A stretch of DNA of 13,077 nucleotides from DASWRT01 sp036403035 (GTDB taxonomy: Bacteria; Pseudomonadota; Alphaproteobacteria; ATCC43930; CGMCC-115725): the NCBI GenBank assembly GCA_036403035.1, contig DASWRT010000493.1, positions 1-13,077 of the forward strand. The letters are read 5' to 3'. How positions within the stretch are numbered: position 1 is the first letter of the stretch; each line of letters opens with the position of its first letter. The notes beneath the pieces were generated by a model that saw nothing but the letters and a program-made list of their open reading frames with translations, did no database searches and was not told where the DNA came from. Of the stretch, positions 6,633 through 13,077 are shown in pieces. A program made the translations under genes and the position numbers.

Positions 6633-6740
6633 TACCGTCGGCCTCGGTCGTTGACCGATGCCGAGCGGGTTCCGCTCAAGTGCCGCGCAGGCTTGACCAA
6701 CGGCCGTTGAGTCAAGCTCAACGGCCGTTGGCATCAGTCG
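6633..6740 (+). repeat. 108-bp interspersed repeat, copy A
   Basis: This 108-base block matches the reverse complement of 7080-7187 without gaps, with 13 differences by hand alignment (about 88% identity). It opens with TACCGTCGGCCTCGGTCG, which includes a small inverted repeat TCGGTC-GTT-GACCGA. It ends with a perfect 14-bp hairpin at 6697-6731, whose arms CCAACGGCCGTTGA / TCAACGGCCGTTGG are each built on the 12-base palindrome CAACGGCCGTTG. Its last bases overlap the stop codon of the small membrane-protein gene, so the hairpin would fold right at that transcript's 3' end. No protein is encoded. Confidence 0.85.
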
Positions 6741-6919
6741 AGCGTGGCGGCAATCGCGGCGGCGAAGCCGAGCACGCCCCAAAGAAGAATGACGAGCCCG
6801 ATCCAGCCGTTACGCCACTCCGTCGCCGTCGCGTCTTCGTCATCGGCGGACTTTACGAAACCGGTCGGAAAACCGTTCAAAATGTTCTTCATCGACGCAC
6901 TCAGCAGTATCGGCTGCAT
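6734..6919 (-). CDS. Small single-span membrane protein of unknown function
   Basis: Up to 61 residues from ATG 6919, or 52 from ATG 6892 (MKNILNGFPTGFVKS). A polar acidic stretch, SADDEDATATEWRNG, is followed by one strongly hydrophobic segment, WIGLVILLWGVLGFAAAIAA, reaching almost to the C-terminus. That split of charged head and membrane tail, and GC-rich third positions in the tail, favour a real gene. I recognise no family. Upstream of 6919 there are GGAGG (12 bases away) and GGAG (three bases away); upstream of 6892 nothing clear, so the start is open. The gene stands alone between two inverted 108-bp repeats, and its stop lies in copy A. Possible roles, such as a small membrane stress peptide or regulator of a membrane complex, are guesses. 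Confidence 0.6.
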   Translation of the reverse strand: MQPILLSASMKNILNGFPTGFVKSADDEDATATEWRNGWIGLVILLWGVLGFAAAIAATLD

Positions 6920-7342
6920 TCACTCCACATGCCTCCAAGGTGATCGAGTCTACCTTTGGGTTACATGCTGCTCGCCTTTTTGAACGAGATACGCGCCAAG
7001 CGCAAGCGTTGTGCTGCGGCGCACCAAAACGGCGCCCCGGCCGAAAGCGCCCCCGGCCGCGGAGTCGCGAGATCCGGGACGGCTGATACCAACGGCCGTT
7101 GAGCTTGCCTCATCGGCCGTTGGTTGATCCCGTGCGGCGTTTGAGCAAAACCCGCTCGGCATCGGTCAACGACCGAGGCCGACGGTACAAGAGCGCCGCA
7201 CAGGACCGGTTGCGTTCTGCGACACGGTGTCGTGGACGCCGGGTAGGCGGAGCCCGTTTCTCGGCGAAGCGGGTCCGTCGGCAAGGCTGTGCACGGGCAA
7301 CGCCCGCCGGAACGTAACCAGCCCGTCAGATACTCCTAAGCG
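6920..7342. other. Non-coding region between small membrane gene and kinase operon end
   Basis: About 420 bases with no supportable gene. It includes repeat copy B (7080-7187), presumably the promoter of the minus-strand small membrane gene (6920 onward), and the 3' flank of the kinase operon. A weak hairpin, CCCGTTTC/GAAGCGGG around TCGGC (7253-7273), lies 70 bases beyond the kinase stop; it lacks a T run. I see nothing else in it. Confidence 0.5.
7080..7187 (-). repeat. 108-bp interspersed repeat, copy B (inverted)
   Basis: Reverse-oriented partner of 6633-6740, the same length with no gaps. Its palindromic hairpin arms lie at 7089-7122 and are slightly decayed: one arm reads CATCGGCCGTTGG instead of CAACGGCCGTTGG. 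The best-conserved part is the end carrying TACCGTCGGCCTCGGTCG, about 40 bases identical. Together the two copies could form a large stem around the small membrane-protein gene. It looks like a genome-wide intergenic repeat unit (REP/RIME-like class); other copies outside the window are expected but cannot be seen. Confidence 0.85.
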
Positions 7343-9562
7343 TCAGTTCGCGGCGGCCGCCGGCTGCGGTGCGCCGGTGAGCAGTGCGCCGACGCGGACG
7401 GCGAGATCGCGGCGGCGGTACGGCTTCTGCAGCATCTCCTCCTCGTCCTCGCCGGCGCCTGCATTCTCTGCGTCAGGGCCGGCGCCGCCGCCATAGCCCG
7501 AGGCGAACAGCACCTTGAGGTCGGCGCGGCGGAGGCGCGCTTCGCGCGCGAGGTCGCGACCGCTCATGCCGCCGGGCATCACGATGTCGGTGAAGAGCAG
7601 CCTGAGCTGGTCCGTCTCCGCCGTGTTGCCGATCAGGTCGAGCGCCGCCTTCGCGTTCGCCGCCTGGAGCACGCGGAACCCCATCTCCTCGAAGGTTGCG
7701 ACGGCGATCTCGCGAACATCCGGATCGTCCTCGACGATCAGCACGGCTTCGCCCTCGGCCGCGCGGTAGGAAAGCATGGCGTCCGGCTGCGGCCCGCCGC
7801 CATCGGCATCAGCCCGAGCGGCATTGGCAGAGCCGGCATCGGTCGCGGCGCCGGCATCCTCCGGCGAGCGCGGCAAGTAGATCGTCACGGTCGTGCCGCG
7901 CCCGATCTCGCTGTCGATCGCGATATGCCCGCCCGACTGCTTGATGAAGCCGTAGGTCGTGCTGAGACCGAGCCCGGTGCCCTGGCCAATCTCCTTGGTC
8001 GTGAAGAACGGCTCGAAGACGCGCGGCAGCACCTCCTGGGGAATGCCGCTCCCGGTATCCGCCACCGCGATCGTGACGTAGCTGCCGGCGGCGAGACCGG
8101 TTTCGGGCGACGCCTCCGGCAGATCCAGATTGCGCATCTCGATCGCGAGCCGGCCGCCGTCCGGCATTGCGTCGCGGGCGTTGAGCGCGAGATTGACCAG
8201 CGCCGATTCGATCTGCGTCGGGTCGATCATCACCGGCCAGAGGCCGCCGTCGGGCGCGGTGAAGACGATCTCGATCCGGTCGCCCAGGGTGCGGCGCAGC
8301 AGTTCGGTCATCGCCGAGACCAGCTCGTTGAGGTCGACGCGCTTCGAGCGCAACGGCTGGCGACGCGAGAAGGTCAGCAGCCGTTGCGTCAGGTCGGCGC
8401 AGCGCAGCGCGCCATCCAGCGCCGTCTTCGCGAAGCGTGCCGCAGCCTTGTTCCCCTTGAGCTGCTTCTCCAGCAGATCGAGGTTGCCGATGACGACGCT
8501 GAGCATGTTGTTGAAGTCGTGCGCAATGCCGCCGGTCAGCTTGCCGACCGCCTCCAGCTTCTGCGCATGCATCAGCTGCTGTTCCAGATGCTTGCGCTCG
8601 GTGATGTCCAGCCAGGTGCCGAAGATTTCGCCCGGCCGCCCGGCGCGGTCGCGGACCAGCACCGCCTGGTCGAGGAAGTAGCGCTCGCTGCCGTCGGCGC
8701 AGCGCCAGCGGTACTCCATCGTCGCGCCGCCGGTCTCATGCACCGCATCGAGTTCGTGCAGCACCCGGTCTCGATCCTCATCGGCGATCCGTTCCTGCCA
8801 GAAGGCCGGATCCTCGGCGAAGCGCGCCGCGGGAAAGCCGGTGATCCGCTCGACCGTGTCGCTGACGAACCGCGCGGCCCGGCCGGCATTCGGCACCGGG
8901 ACGGTATAGAGCGCGATCGGAAGCGAGCGGACGATCAGCGACTGCTGCTCCTCGTTGCGTCGCAGCGCCTGCTCGGAGTGCAGCTTCTCGGCCCTGACGC
9001 GGAAATTTTCCTGGAGCAGGCGCTTCTCCTGCTCCGCCTGCCGCTTCACCTCCTCGGTCTTGCGGTAGAGTTCGACGAAGACCGAAACCTTCGAGCGCAG
9101 GATCAGCGGATCGATCGGCTTGAACACGTAATCGACAGCGCCGGTCGAATAGCCGCGGAAGACGTGCGTCTCGTCCTTGTTGACCGCGGTGACGAAGATG
9201 ATCGGGATGTGCCGGCAGCGCTCGCGCGTCCGGATCATCTCCGCGGTCTCGTAGCCGTCCATCTCCGGCATGTGGACGTCCATCAGGATGACGGCGACGT
9301 CGCGGACGAGCAGGTGCTTCAGCGCATCCGCGCCGGACCGCGCGAGCAGGACCTCGCAGCCCGGGCCGCGCAACGTCTCCTCCAGCGCGAGCAGATTGCG
9401 CGGATCGTCGTCGACGACCAGGACGGCAGCGGGCAGATCGCCGACCGCCTCCTGATCCTGCTCCCAACGTTCCGCCGTCGTCTCCTCCAACTCGCTACCC
9501 TCGTCCGGCCGAGACAACGACAAGCCCCCGGTCGCCCCTGCAACAACTGTCGTGGCGGACAC
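7343..9562 (-). CDS. Hybrid sensor histidine kinase (receiver-PAS-HisKA-HATPase-receiver)
   Basis: 739 residues from GTG 9562. Numbering from there: receiver 1 about 45-165 with acidic DDD 51-53, phospho-Asp95 in LMDVHMPEMDG, Thr125 and Lys148 in VFKPIDP; a coiled segment 165-205; PAS domain about 212-324 ending in WLDITERKHLEQQ; HisKA with His348 in GGIAHDFNNML; ATPase with N-box NLALNARDAMPDGG, DTGSGIP at 502-508 and GQGTGLGLS near 526-534; and a C-terminal receiver with Asp659 in LFTDIVMPG and Lys713 in LQKPY. There are no membrane segments, so it is a soluble kinase that can receive phosphate at its N-terminus and pass it at its C-terminus. GTG is chosen because TGAGGG lies at a good distance, overlapping the previous stop; ATG 9607 would overlap the neighbour by 32 bases. 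Co-transcribed with the upstream kinase. Confidence 0.93.
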   Translation of the reverse strand: MSATTVVAGATGGLSLSRPDEGSELEETTAERWEQDQEAVGDLPAAVLVVDDDPRNLLALEETLRGPGCEVLLARSGADALKHLLVRDVAVILMDVHMPEMDGYETAEMIRTRERCRHIPIIFVTAVNKDETHVFRGYSTGAVDYVFKPIDPLILRSKVSVFVELYRKTEEVKRQAEQEKRLLQENFRVRAEKLHSEQALRRNEEQQSLIVRSLPIALYTVPVPNAGRAARFVSDTVERITGFPAARFAEDPAFWQERIADEDRDRVLHELDAVHETGGATMEYRWRCADGSERYFLDQAVLVRDRAGRPGEIFGTWLDITERKHLEQQLMHAQKLEAVGKLTGGIAHDFNNMLSVVIGNLDLLEKQLKGNKAAARFAKTALDGALRCADLTQRLLTFSRRQPLRSKRVDLNELVSAMTELLRRTLGDRIEIVFTAPDGGLWPVMIDPTQIESALVNLALNARDAMPDGGRLAIEMRNLDLPEASPETGLAAGSYVTIAVADTGSGIPQEVLPRVFEPFFTTKEIGQGTGLGLSTTYGFIKQSGGHIAIDSEIGRGTTVTIYLPRSPEDAGAATDAGSANAARADADGGGPQPDAMLSYRAAEGEAVLIVEDDPDVREIAVATFEEMGFRVLQAANAKAALDLIGNTAETDQLRLLFTDIVMPGGMSGRDLAREARLRRADLKVLFASGYGGGAGPDAENAGAGEDEEEMLQKPYRRRDLAVRVGALLTGAPQPAAAAN

Positions 9563-9575
9563 GGCGCCGCCGCCC

Positions 9576-12500
9576 TCAATGGACGGCGCCGCGCCCACCG
9601 GTGCCATTCCCGGATGCCGCCGGGGAGACCGCCGTCGCCGCAGGACGACTGACGTAGACCCGCAGCATCGAGACAAGCTGATCGATGTCGACCGGCTTCG
9701 CGATGTAGTCGGTCGCGCCGGCGTCCAGGCACTTCTCCCGGTCGCCTTTCATCGCCTTCGCCGTGACCGCGATCATCGGCAGCGATGCGCAACCATCCAT
9801 GGCACGGATCGCGCGCATCGTCTCGTATCCGTCCATCTCCGGCATCATGATGTCGACAAGCACGACGTCGACGTCCTTCACTTGCCTCAGCATCCGGATG
9901 CCTTCCGCGCCGTTCTCGGCGAAAACGACGTTGACGCCATGACGTTCCAATGCGCTCGTCAGCGAGAAGATGTTGCGCACGTCGTCATCGATGATCAATA
10001 CCTTGCGCCCTTTGAGCGCATAATCCGCGCGCTGGAAATGGACGAGGAGCCGGCGCCGCTTGGCCTCGGGCAGCGCCTCCAGCGTGCGGTGCAGGAACAG
10101 GGCGGTCTCGTCGAACAGACGGTCCGGCGACTCCGCGCCCTTGACGATCACCGTCTCGGCGAGCTTCGCAAGCCTCGCCTCGTCCTCCTTCGAGATCTCC
10201 ATGCCGGTATAGACGACGACCGGCAGGTCGCCGACGCCGTCGAGCTTGCGCACCTGCTCGATCATGTCGATCCCCGGCATGTCCGGCAGGCCGAGATCGA
10301 CGATCATGCAGTCGAAGCGATCGCTGCCGAGCGCGTCAATCGCCGCTTGGCCGGTCGCCACCGCGGTGACGAGCACGTCGCCGTCGCCGACCAGCGCCAT
10401 GATGCTCTCGCGCTGCGCGTCGTCGTCCTCGACAAGCAGCAGGTTCTTCACCGGCCGGTCGACGAAGTCCCTGGTGCGGGCGAGCGCCGAGAACAGCGCC
10501 TCGCGGCTGACCGGCTTCTCAAGGAAGCCGAATGCGCCCGCCTGCGTGCCGCGCTTGCGCTCCTCGCTCACCGAGATGACGTTGACCGGGATATGCCGGG
10601 TCTGCGGATCGCGCTTCAGCATGTCGAGGAGCGACCAGCCGTCCATATCGGGAAGGCCGATATCGAGCGTGATCGCCTCCGGCCGGTATTTCCGGGCAAG
10701 CGGCAGCGCCTCGGCGCCGGTCGCCGCGATGATGCCCTTCATCCCCTTCTCGTGCGCCAGCTCGATCAGGACCGAAGCGAACTTCGCATCGTCCTCGACG
10801 ATCAGGACGACGCGGTCGCCCTCGCGGATGCGGTCGCGATCGTCCGACGTCCCATCAGCGGTAGAGGCGCTGCCGAGCGGTTGCGACGGCGACAGGACGA
10901 TGCCCGACTTGACCGTCGGCACGGACGTCGAAGCGGCCGCCACCGCCTCGGCCGAGAGCAGCGCCCGCATCGAGGCGGAATCGCGCACCCCGCCGATGCC
11001 GGCCTGGACGTCGCCGAAGCCGCTGCGCATCAGCGACGGCTCGCCGTCCAGCGGCAGGTATAGCGTGAAGGTGCTGCCGCGGCCCGGCATGCTCGCGACG
11101 TCGATCTCGCCGCCGAGCAGGCGTGCGATCTCGCGGCTGATCGACAGGCCGAGGCCGGTGCCGCCGTACTTGCGGCTGGTCGTTCCGTCGGCCTGCTGGA
11201 ACGCCTCGAAGATGATCCGCTGCTTCTCCTTCGGAATGCCGATGCCGGTGTCGGTCACCGAGAAGGCGACGACGCCCATGCCGCCGTGCAGCGCGCTCTG
11301 GCTGCCGCGCCAGTCGAGCGGCGCCGGGCCGATCGACAGTTTCACGCCGCCCGTCTCGGTGAACTTGAAGGCGTTGGCGAGCAGGTTCTTCAGGATCTGC
11401 TGCAGCCGCTTCGCGTCGGTCTGCATGCTGCTCTGCAGCGTCGGAGCGACCTCGATGTCGAAGCTGAGGCGCCTTTCCTCGGCGACCTGCCGGAAGGTGC
11501 GCTCGACATAGGTGCGCAGGTCGGAGAACACGACGTTGCCGGCCTCGACCGTCACCGTGCCCGACTCGATCTTCGACAGGTCGAGAATGTCGTTGATCAG
11601 CGCCAGCAGATCGACGCCGGCCGCATTGATCGTCTTCGCGAACTCGGTCTGCTTGTCCGAGAGGTTGCCGTCCGGGTTCTCGAAGAGAAGCTTCGAGAGG
11701 ATCAGCAGGCTGTTGAGCGGCGTCCGCAGCTCATGGCTCATGTTGGCCAGGAACTGCGACTTGTACTTGGAGGTCAGGGCGAGCTGCTCCGCCTTCTCCT
11801 CCAGCGCCGCCTTGGCGAGCATGACCTCGTGGTTCTTCTCCTCGACCTCCCTCTTCTGCATCGACAGGAGATGCGCCTTCTCCTCCAGCTCCTCGTTGTT
11901 CTGGCGGAGCTTCTCCTGCTGGTTCTTCAGCAGCTCCTCCGACTTGCGCAGCGAGGCGGCCTGCTGTTCCAGCCGGTCGTTGGTCTTCTTCAGCTCCTCC
12001 TGCTGGCTCTGCAACTCGGTGGTGAGGAGCTGCGACTGCTTCAGCAGGCCCTCGGTGCGCATGTTCGCGGCGATCGTGTTGAGCACGATGCCGATCGATT
12101 CCATGAGCTGGTCGAGGAAGGATTGGTGCGTCTCGCTGAACCGGTTGAAGGAGGCCAGCTCGATCACCGCCTTGACCTCGTTCTCGAACAGGACGGGCAG
12201 CACGATGATGTTGAGCGGCGGCGCATGGCCGAGACCGGAGCTGATCGTGACGTAATCGCCGGGTACGTTGTGCACCAGGATCCGCGTCTTCTCGTAGGCG
12301 CACTGTCCGACCAGCCCTTCGCGCAGCTTGAACCGGTTCGAGAGGCTCTTGCGCTCCTTGAAGGCGTAGCTCGCGATCAGCTCCAGCGAGGGTTCGTCGC
12401 CATGCCGCTCGGCGACGTAGAAGACGCCGTGCTGCGCGTTCACCAGCGGCGCGATCTCCGACAGGATCAGGTTCGAGACCGTCACGAGATCGCGCTCGCC

Positions 12501-13077
12501 CTGCAGCATGCGGGTGAACTTCGCGAGGTTGGTCTTCAGCCAGTCCTGCTCGGTGTTCTTGAGCGTCGTGTCCTTCAGGTTGCGGATCATCTCGTTGATG
12601 TTGTCCTTGAGCGCCGCAACTTCGCCCGAGGCTTCGACGGTGATCGACCGCGTGAGGTCGCCCTTGGTCACCGCGGTGGCGACCTCGGCGATGGCGCGGA
12701 CCTGCGTCGTCAGGTTCGCGGCCAGCTGATTCACGTTGTCGGTCAGGTCCTTCCAGAGGCCGGCGGCGCCGGGCACGCGGGCCTGACCGCCCAGCTTCCC
12801 TTCGATGCCGACCTCGCGCGCGACGTTGGTGACCTGATCCGCGAAGGTCGCCAGCGTCTCGATCATGCCGTTGATGGTGTTGGCGAGCGCCGCGATCTCG
12901 CCCTTGGCGTCGACCGCCAGCTTTCGCTTCAGGTCGCCGTTGGCGACCGCGGTGACGACGCTGGCGATGCCGCGGACCTGGTTGGTCAGGTTGTTCGCCA
13001 TCATGTTGACGTTGTCGGTCAGGTCCTTCCAGGTGCCGCCGACGCCCTTGACCTGCGCCTGACCGCCCAGCTTGCCT
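9576..13077 (-). CDS. Multi-HAMP, GAF, hybrid histidine kinase with three receiver domains, N-terminus off the window
   Basis: The frame is open to base 13077, so the protein is longer than the 1166 residues seen. Counting from the internal Met at 13004: tandem HAMP-like units (before 1 to about 145) with the repeated WKDLTDNVN and VTAVANGDL patterns; GAF-like domain about 165-312; long coiled coil 320-415; HisKA with His424 in NMSHELRTPL; ATPase with N-box LKNLLANAFKFTE, DTGIGIP and GGTGLGLS; receivers at about 731-848 (Asp781), 853-975 (Asp903; its lysine is in VIVKG rather than KP) and 1000-1118 (Asp1051, Lys1103). All key phosphorylation residues are present. No membrane helix is seen in the visible part. 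Multi-HAMP kinases of this kind resemble fungal Nik1-type osmosensors. It stops 13 bases before the GTG of the next kinase. Signal unknown; HPt domain absent. Confidence 0.95.
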   Translation of the reverse strand, partial: GKLGGQAQVKGVGGTWKDLTDNVNMMANNLTNQVRGIASVVTAVANGDLKRKLAVDAKGEIAALANTINGMIETLATFADQVTNVAREVGIEGKLGGQARVPGAAGLWKDLTDNVNQLAANLTTQVRAIAEVATAVTKGDLTRSITVEASGEVAALKDNINEMIRNLKDTTLKNTEQDWLKTNLAKFTRMLQGERDLVTVSNLILSEIAPLVNAQHGVFYVAERHGDEPSLELIASYAFKERKSLSNRFKLREGLVGQCAYEKTRILVHNVPGDYVTISSGLGHAPPLNIIVLPVLFENEVKAVIELASFNRFSETHQSFLDQLMESIGIVLNTIAANMRTEGLLKQSQLLTTELQSQQEELKKTNDRLEQQAASLRKSEELLKNQQEKLRQNNEELEEKAHLLSMQKREVEEKNHEVMLAKAALEEKAEQLALTSKYKSQFLANMSHELRTPLNSLLILSKLLFENPDGNLSDKQTEFAKTINAAGVDLLALINDILDLSKIESGTVTVEAGNVVFSDLRTYVERTFRQVAEERRLSFDIEVAPTLQSSMQTDAKRLQQILKNLLANAFKFTETGGVKLSIGPAPLDWRGSQSALHGGMGVVAFSVTDTGIGIPKEKQRIIFEAFQQADGTTSRKYGGTGLGLSISREIARLLGGEIDVASMPGRGSTFTLYLPLDGEPSLMRSGFGDVQAGIGGVRDSASMRALLSAEAVAAASTSVPTVKSGIVLSPSQPLGSASTADGTSDDRDRIREGDRVVLIVEDDAKFASVLIELAHEKGMKGIIAATGAEALPLARKYRPEAITLDIGLPDMDGWSLLDMLKRDPQTRHIPVNVISVSEERKRGTQAGAFGFLEKPVSREALFSALARTRDFVDRPVKNLLLVEDDDAQRESIMALVGDGDVLVTAVATGQAAIDALGSDRFDCMIVDLGLPDMPGIDMIEQVRKLDGVGDLPVVVYTGMEISKEDEARLAKLAETVIVKGAESPDRLFDETALFLHRTLEALPEAKRRRLLVHFQRADYALKGRKVLIIDDDVRNIFSLTSALERHGVNVVFAENGAEGIRMLRQVKDVDVVLVDIMMPEMDGYETMRAIRAMDGCASLPMIAVTAKAMKGDREKCLDAGATDYIAKPVDIDQLVSMLRVYVSRPAATAVSPAASGNGTGGRGAVH
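12526..13077 (-). repeat. In-gene tandem repeat coding HAMP units (276-base period)
   Basis: The DNA around 12735-12801 and 13011-13077 is recognisably the same sequence 276 bases apart; both contain GTTGTCGGTCAGGTCCTTCC and CTGACCGCCCAGCTT. The 92-codon period is one HAMP pair. At least two units are visible and the array continues past the window. Boundaries are approximate. Confidence 0.75.

Noticed and set aside
7925..9652. 575-codon plus-strand open frame opposite the hybrid kinase
   Set aside because: Antisense shadow of a strongly GC-biased gene; rich in Arg, Asp and Leu with no domain, while the minus strand encodes an unmistakable kinase.
9552..11511. Long plus-strand frames (503 and 421 codons) over the receiver region
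   Set aside because: Shadows of three tandem receiver domains; no recognisable motifs of their own.
1..13077. CRISPR arrays, tRNA or rRNA genes, transposases, toxin-antitoxin or phage genes
   Set aside because: Looked for and not seen; no regularly spaced repeats, no tRNA-like cloverleaf noticed, and no mobile-element protein.

Overview
The window is GC-rich and densely coded, with the codon bias and long antisense shadow frames of a high-GC proteobacterium. The duplicated cold-shock-domain protein with a Gly-rich linker, the soluble chemoreceptor carrying the YERSCDVRWW-type segment and the multi-HAMP hybrid kinase together suggest an alphaproteobacterium, probably Hyphomicrobiales (Methylobacterium- or Bradyrhizobium-like). 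The genus is an inference and was not tested.

Left part (1-3496): a drug/metabolite efflux locus. An RND inner-membrane permease (N-terminal 392 residues; the rest lies beyond base 1) and its periplasmic adaptor are on the minus strand. A divergent TetR-family regulator on the plus strand, across a 132-bp control region with an inverted repeat, probably represses them. A short unknown gene follows tetR.

Middle part (3521-7342): small sensory and stress genes separated by unusually long non-coding stretches. These are a soluble chemoreceptor-like gene broken by a one-base frameshift, an AT-rich non-coding patch, a two-domain cold-shock protein with a strong hairpin terminator, a single-domain response regulator, and a 52-61 residue membrane protein. 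That small gene lies between two inverted copies of a 108-bp repeat, each copy carrying palindromic arms.

Right part (7343-13077): two large hybrid histidine kinases in tandem on the minus strand, probably co-transcribed. The upstream one (partial at the window edge) has tandem HAMP units, a GAF-like domain, a long coiled coil, a kinase core and three receiver domains. The downstream one is receiver-PAS-kinase-receiver and starts 13 bases after its neighbour's stop. Together they carry five receiver domains and no visible HPt domain. The separate single-domain regulator at 6181 is a plausible but unproven partner.

I did not find a clearly new defence or mobile system. The best candidates for a second look are the paired 108-bp repeats around the small membrane gene, the 55-bp insertion-like segment with 9-bp direct repeats in the RND operon, and the frameshifted chemoreceptor.
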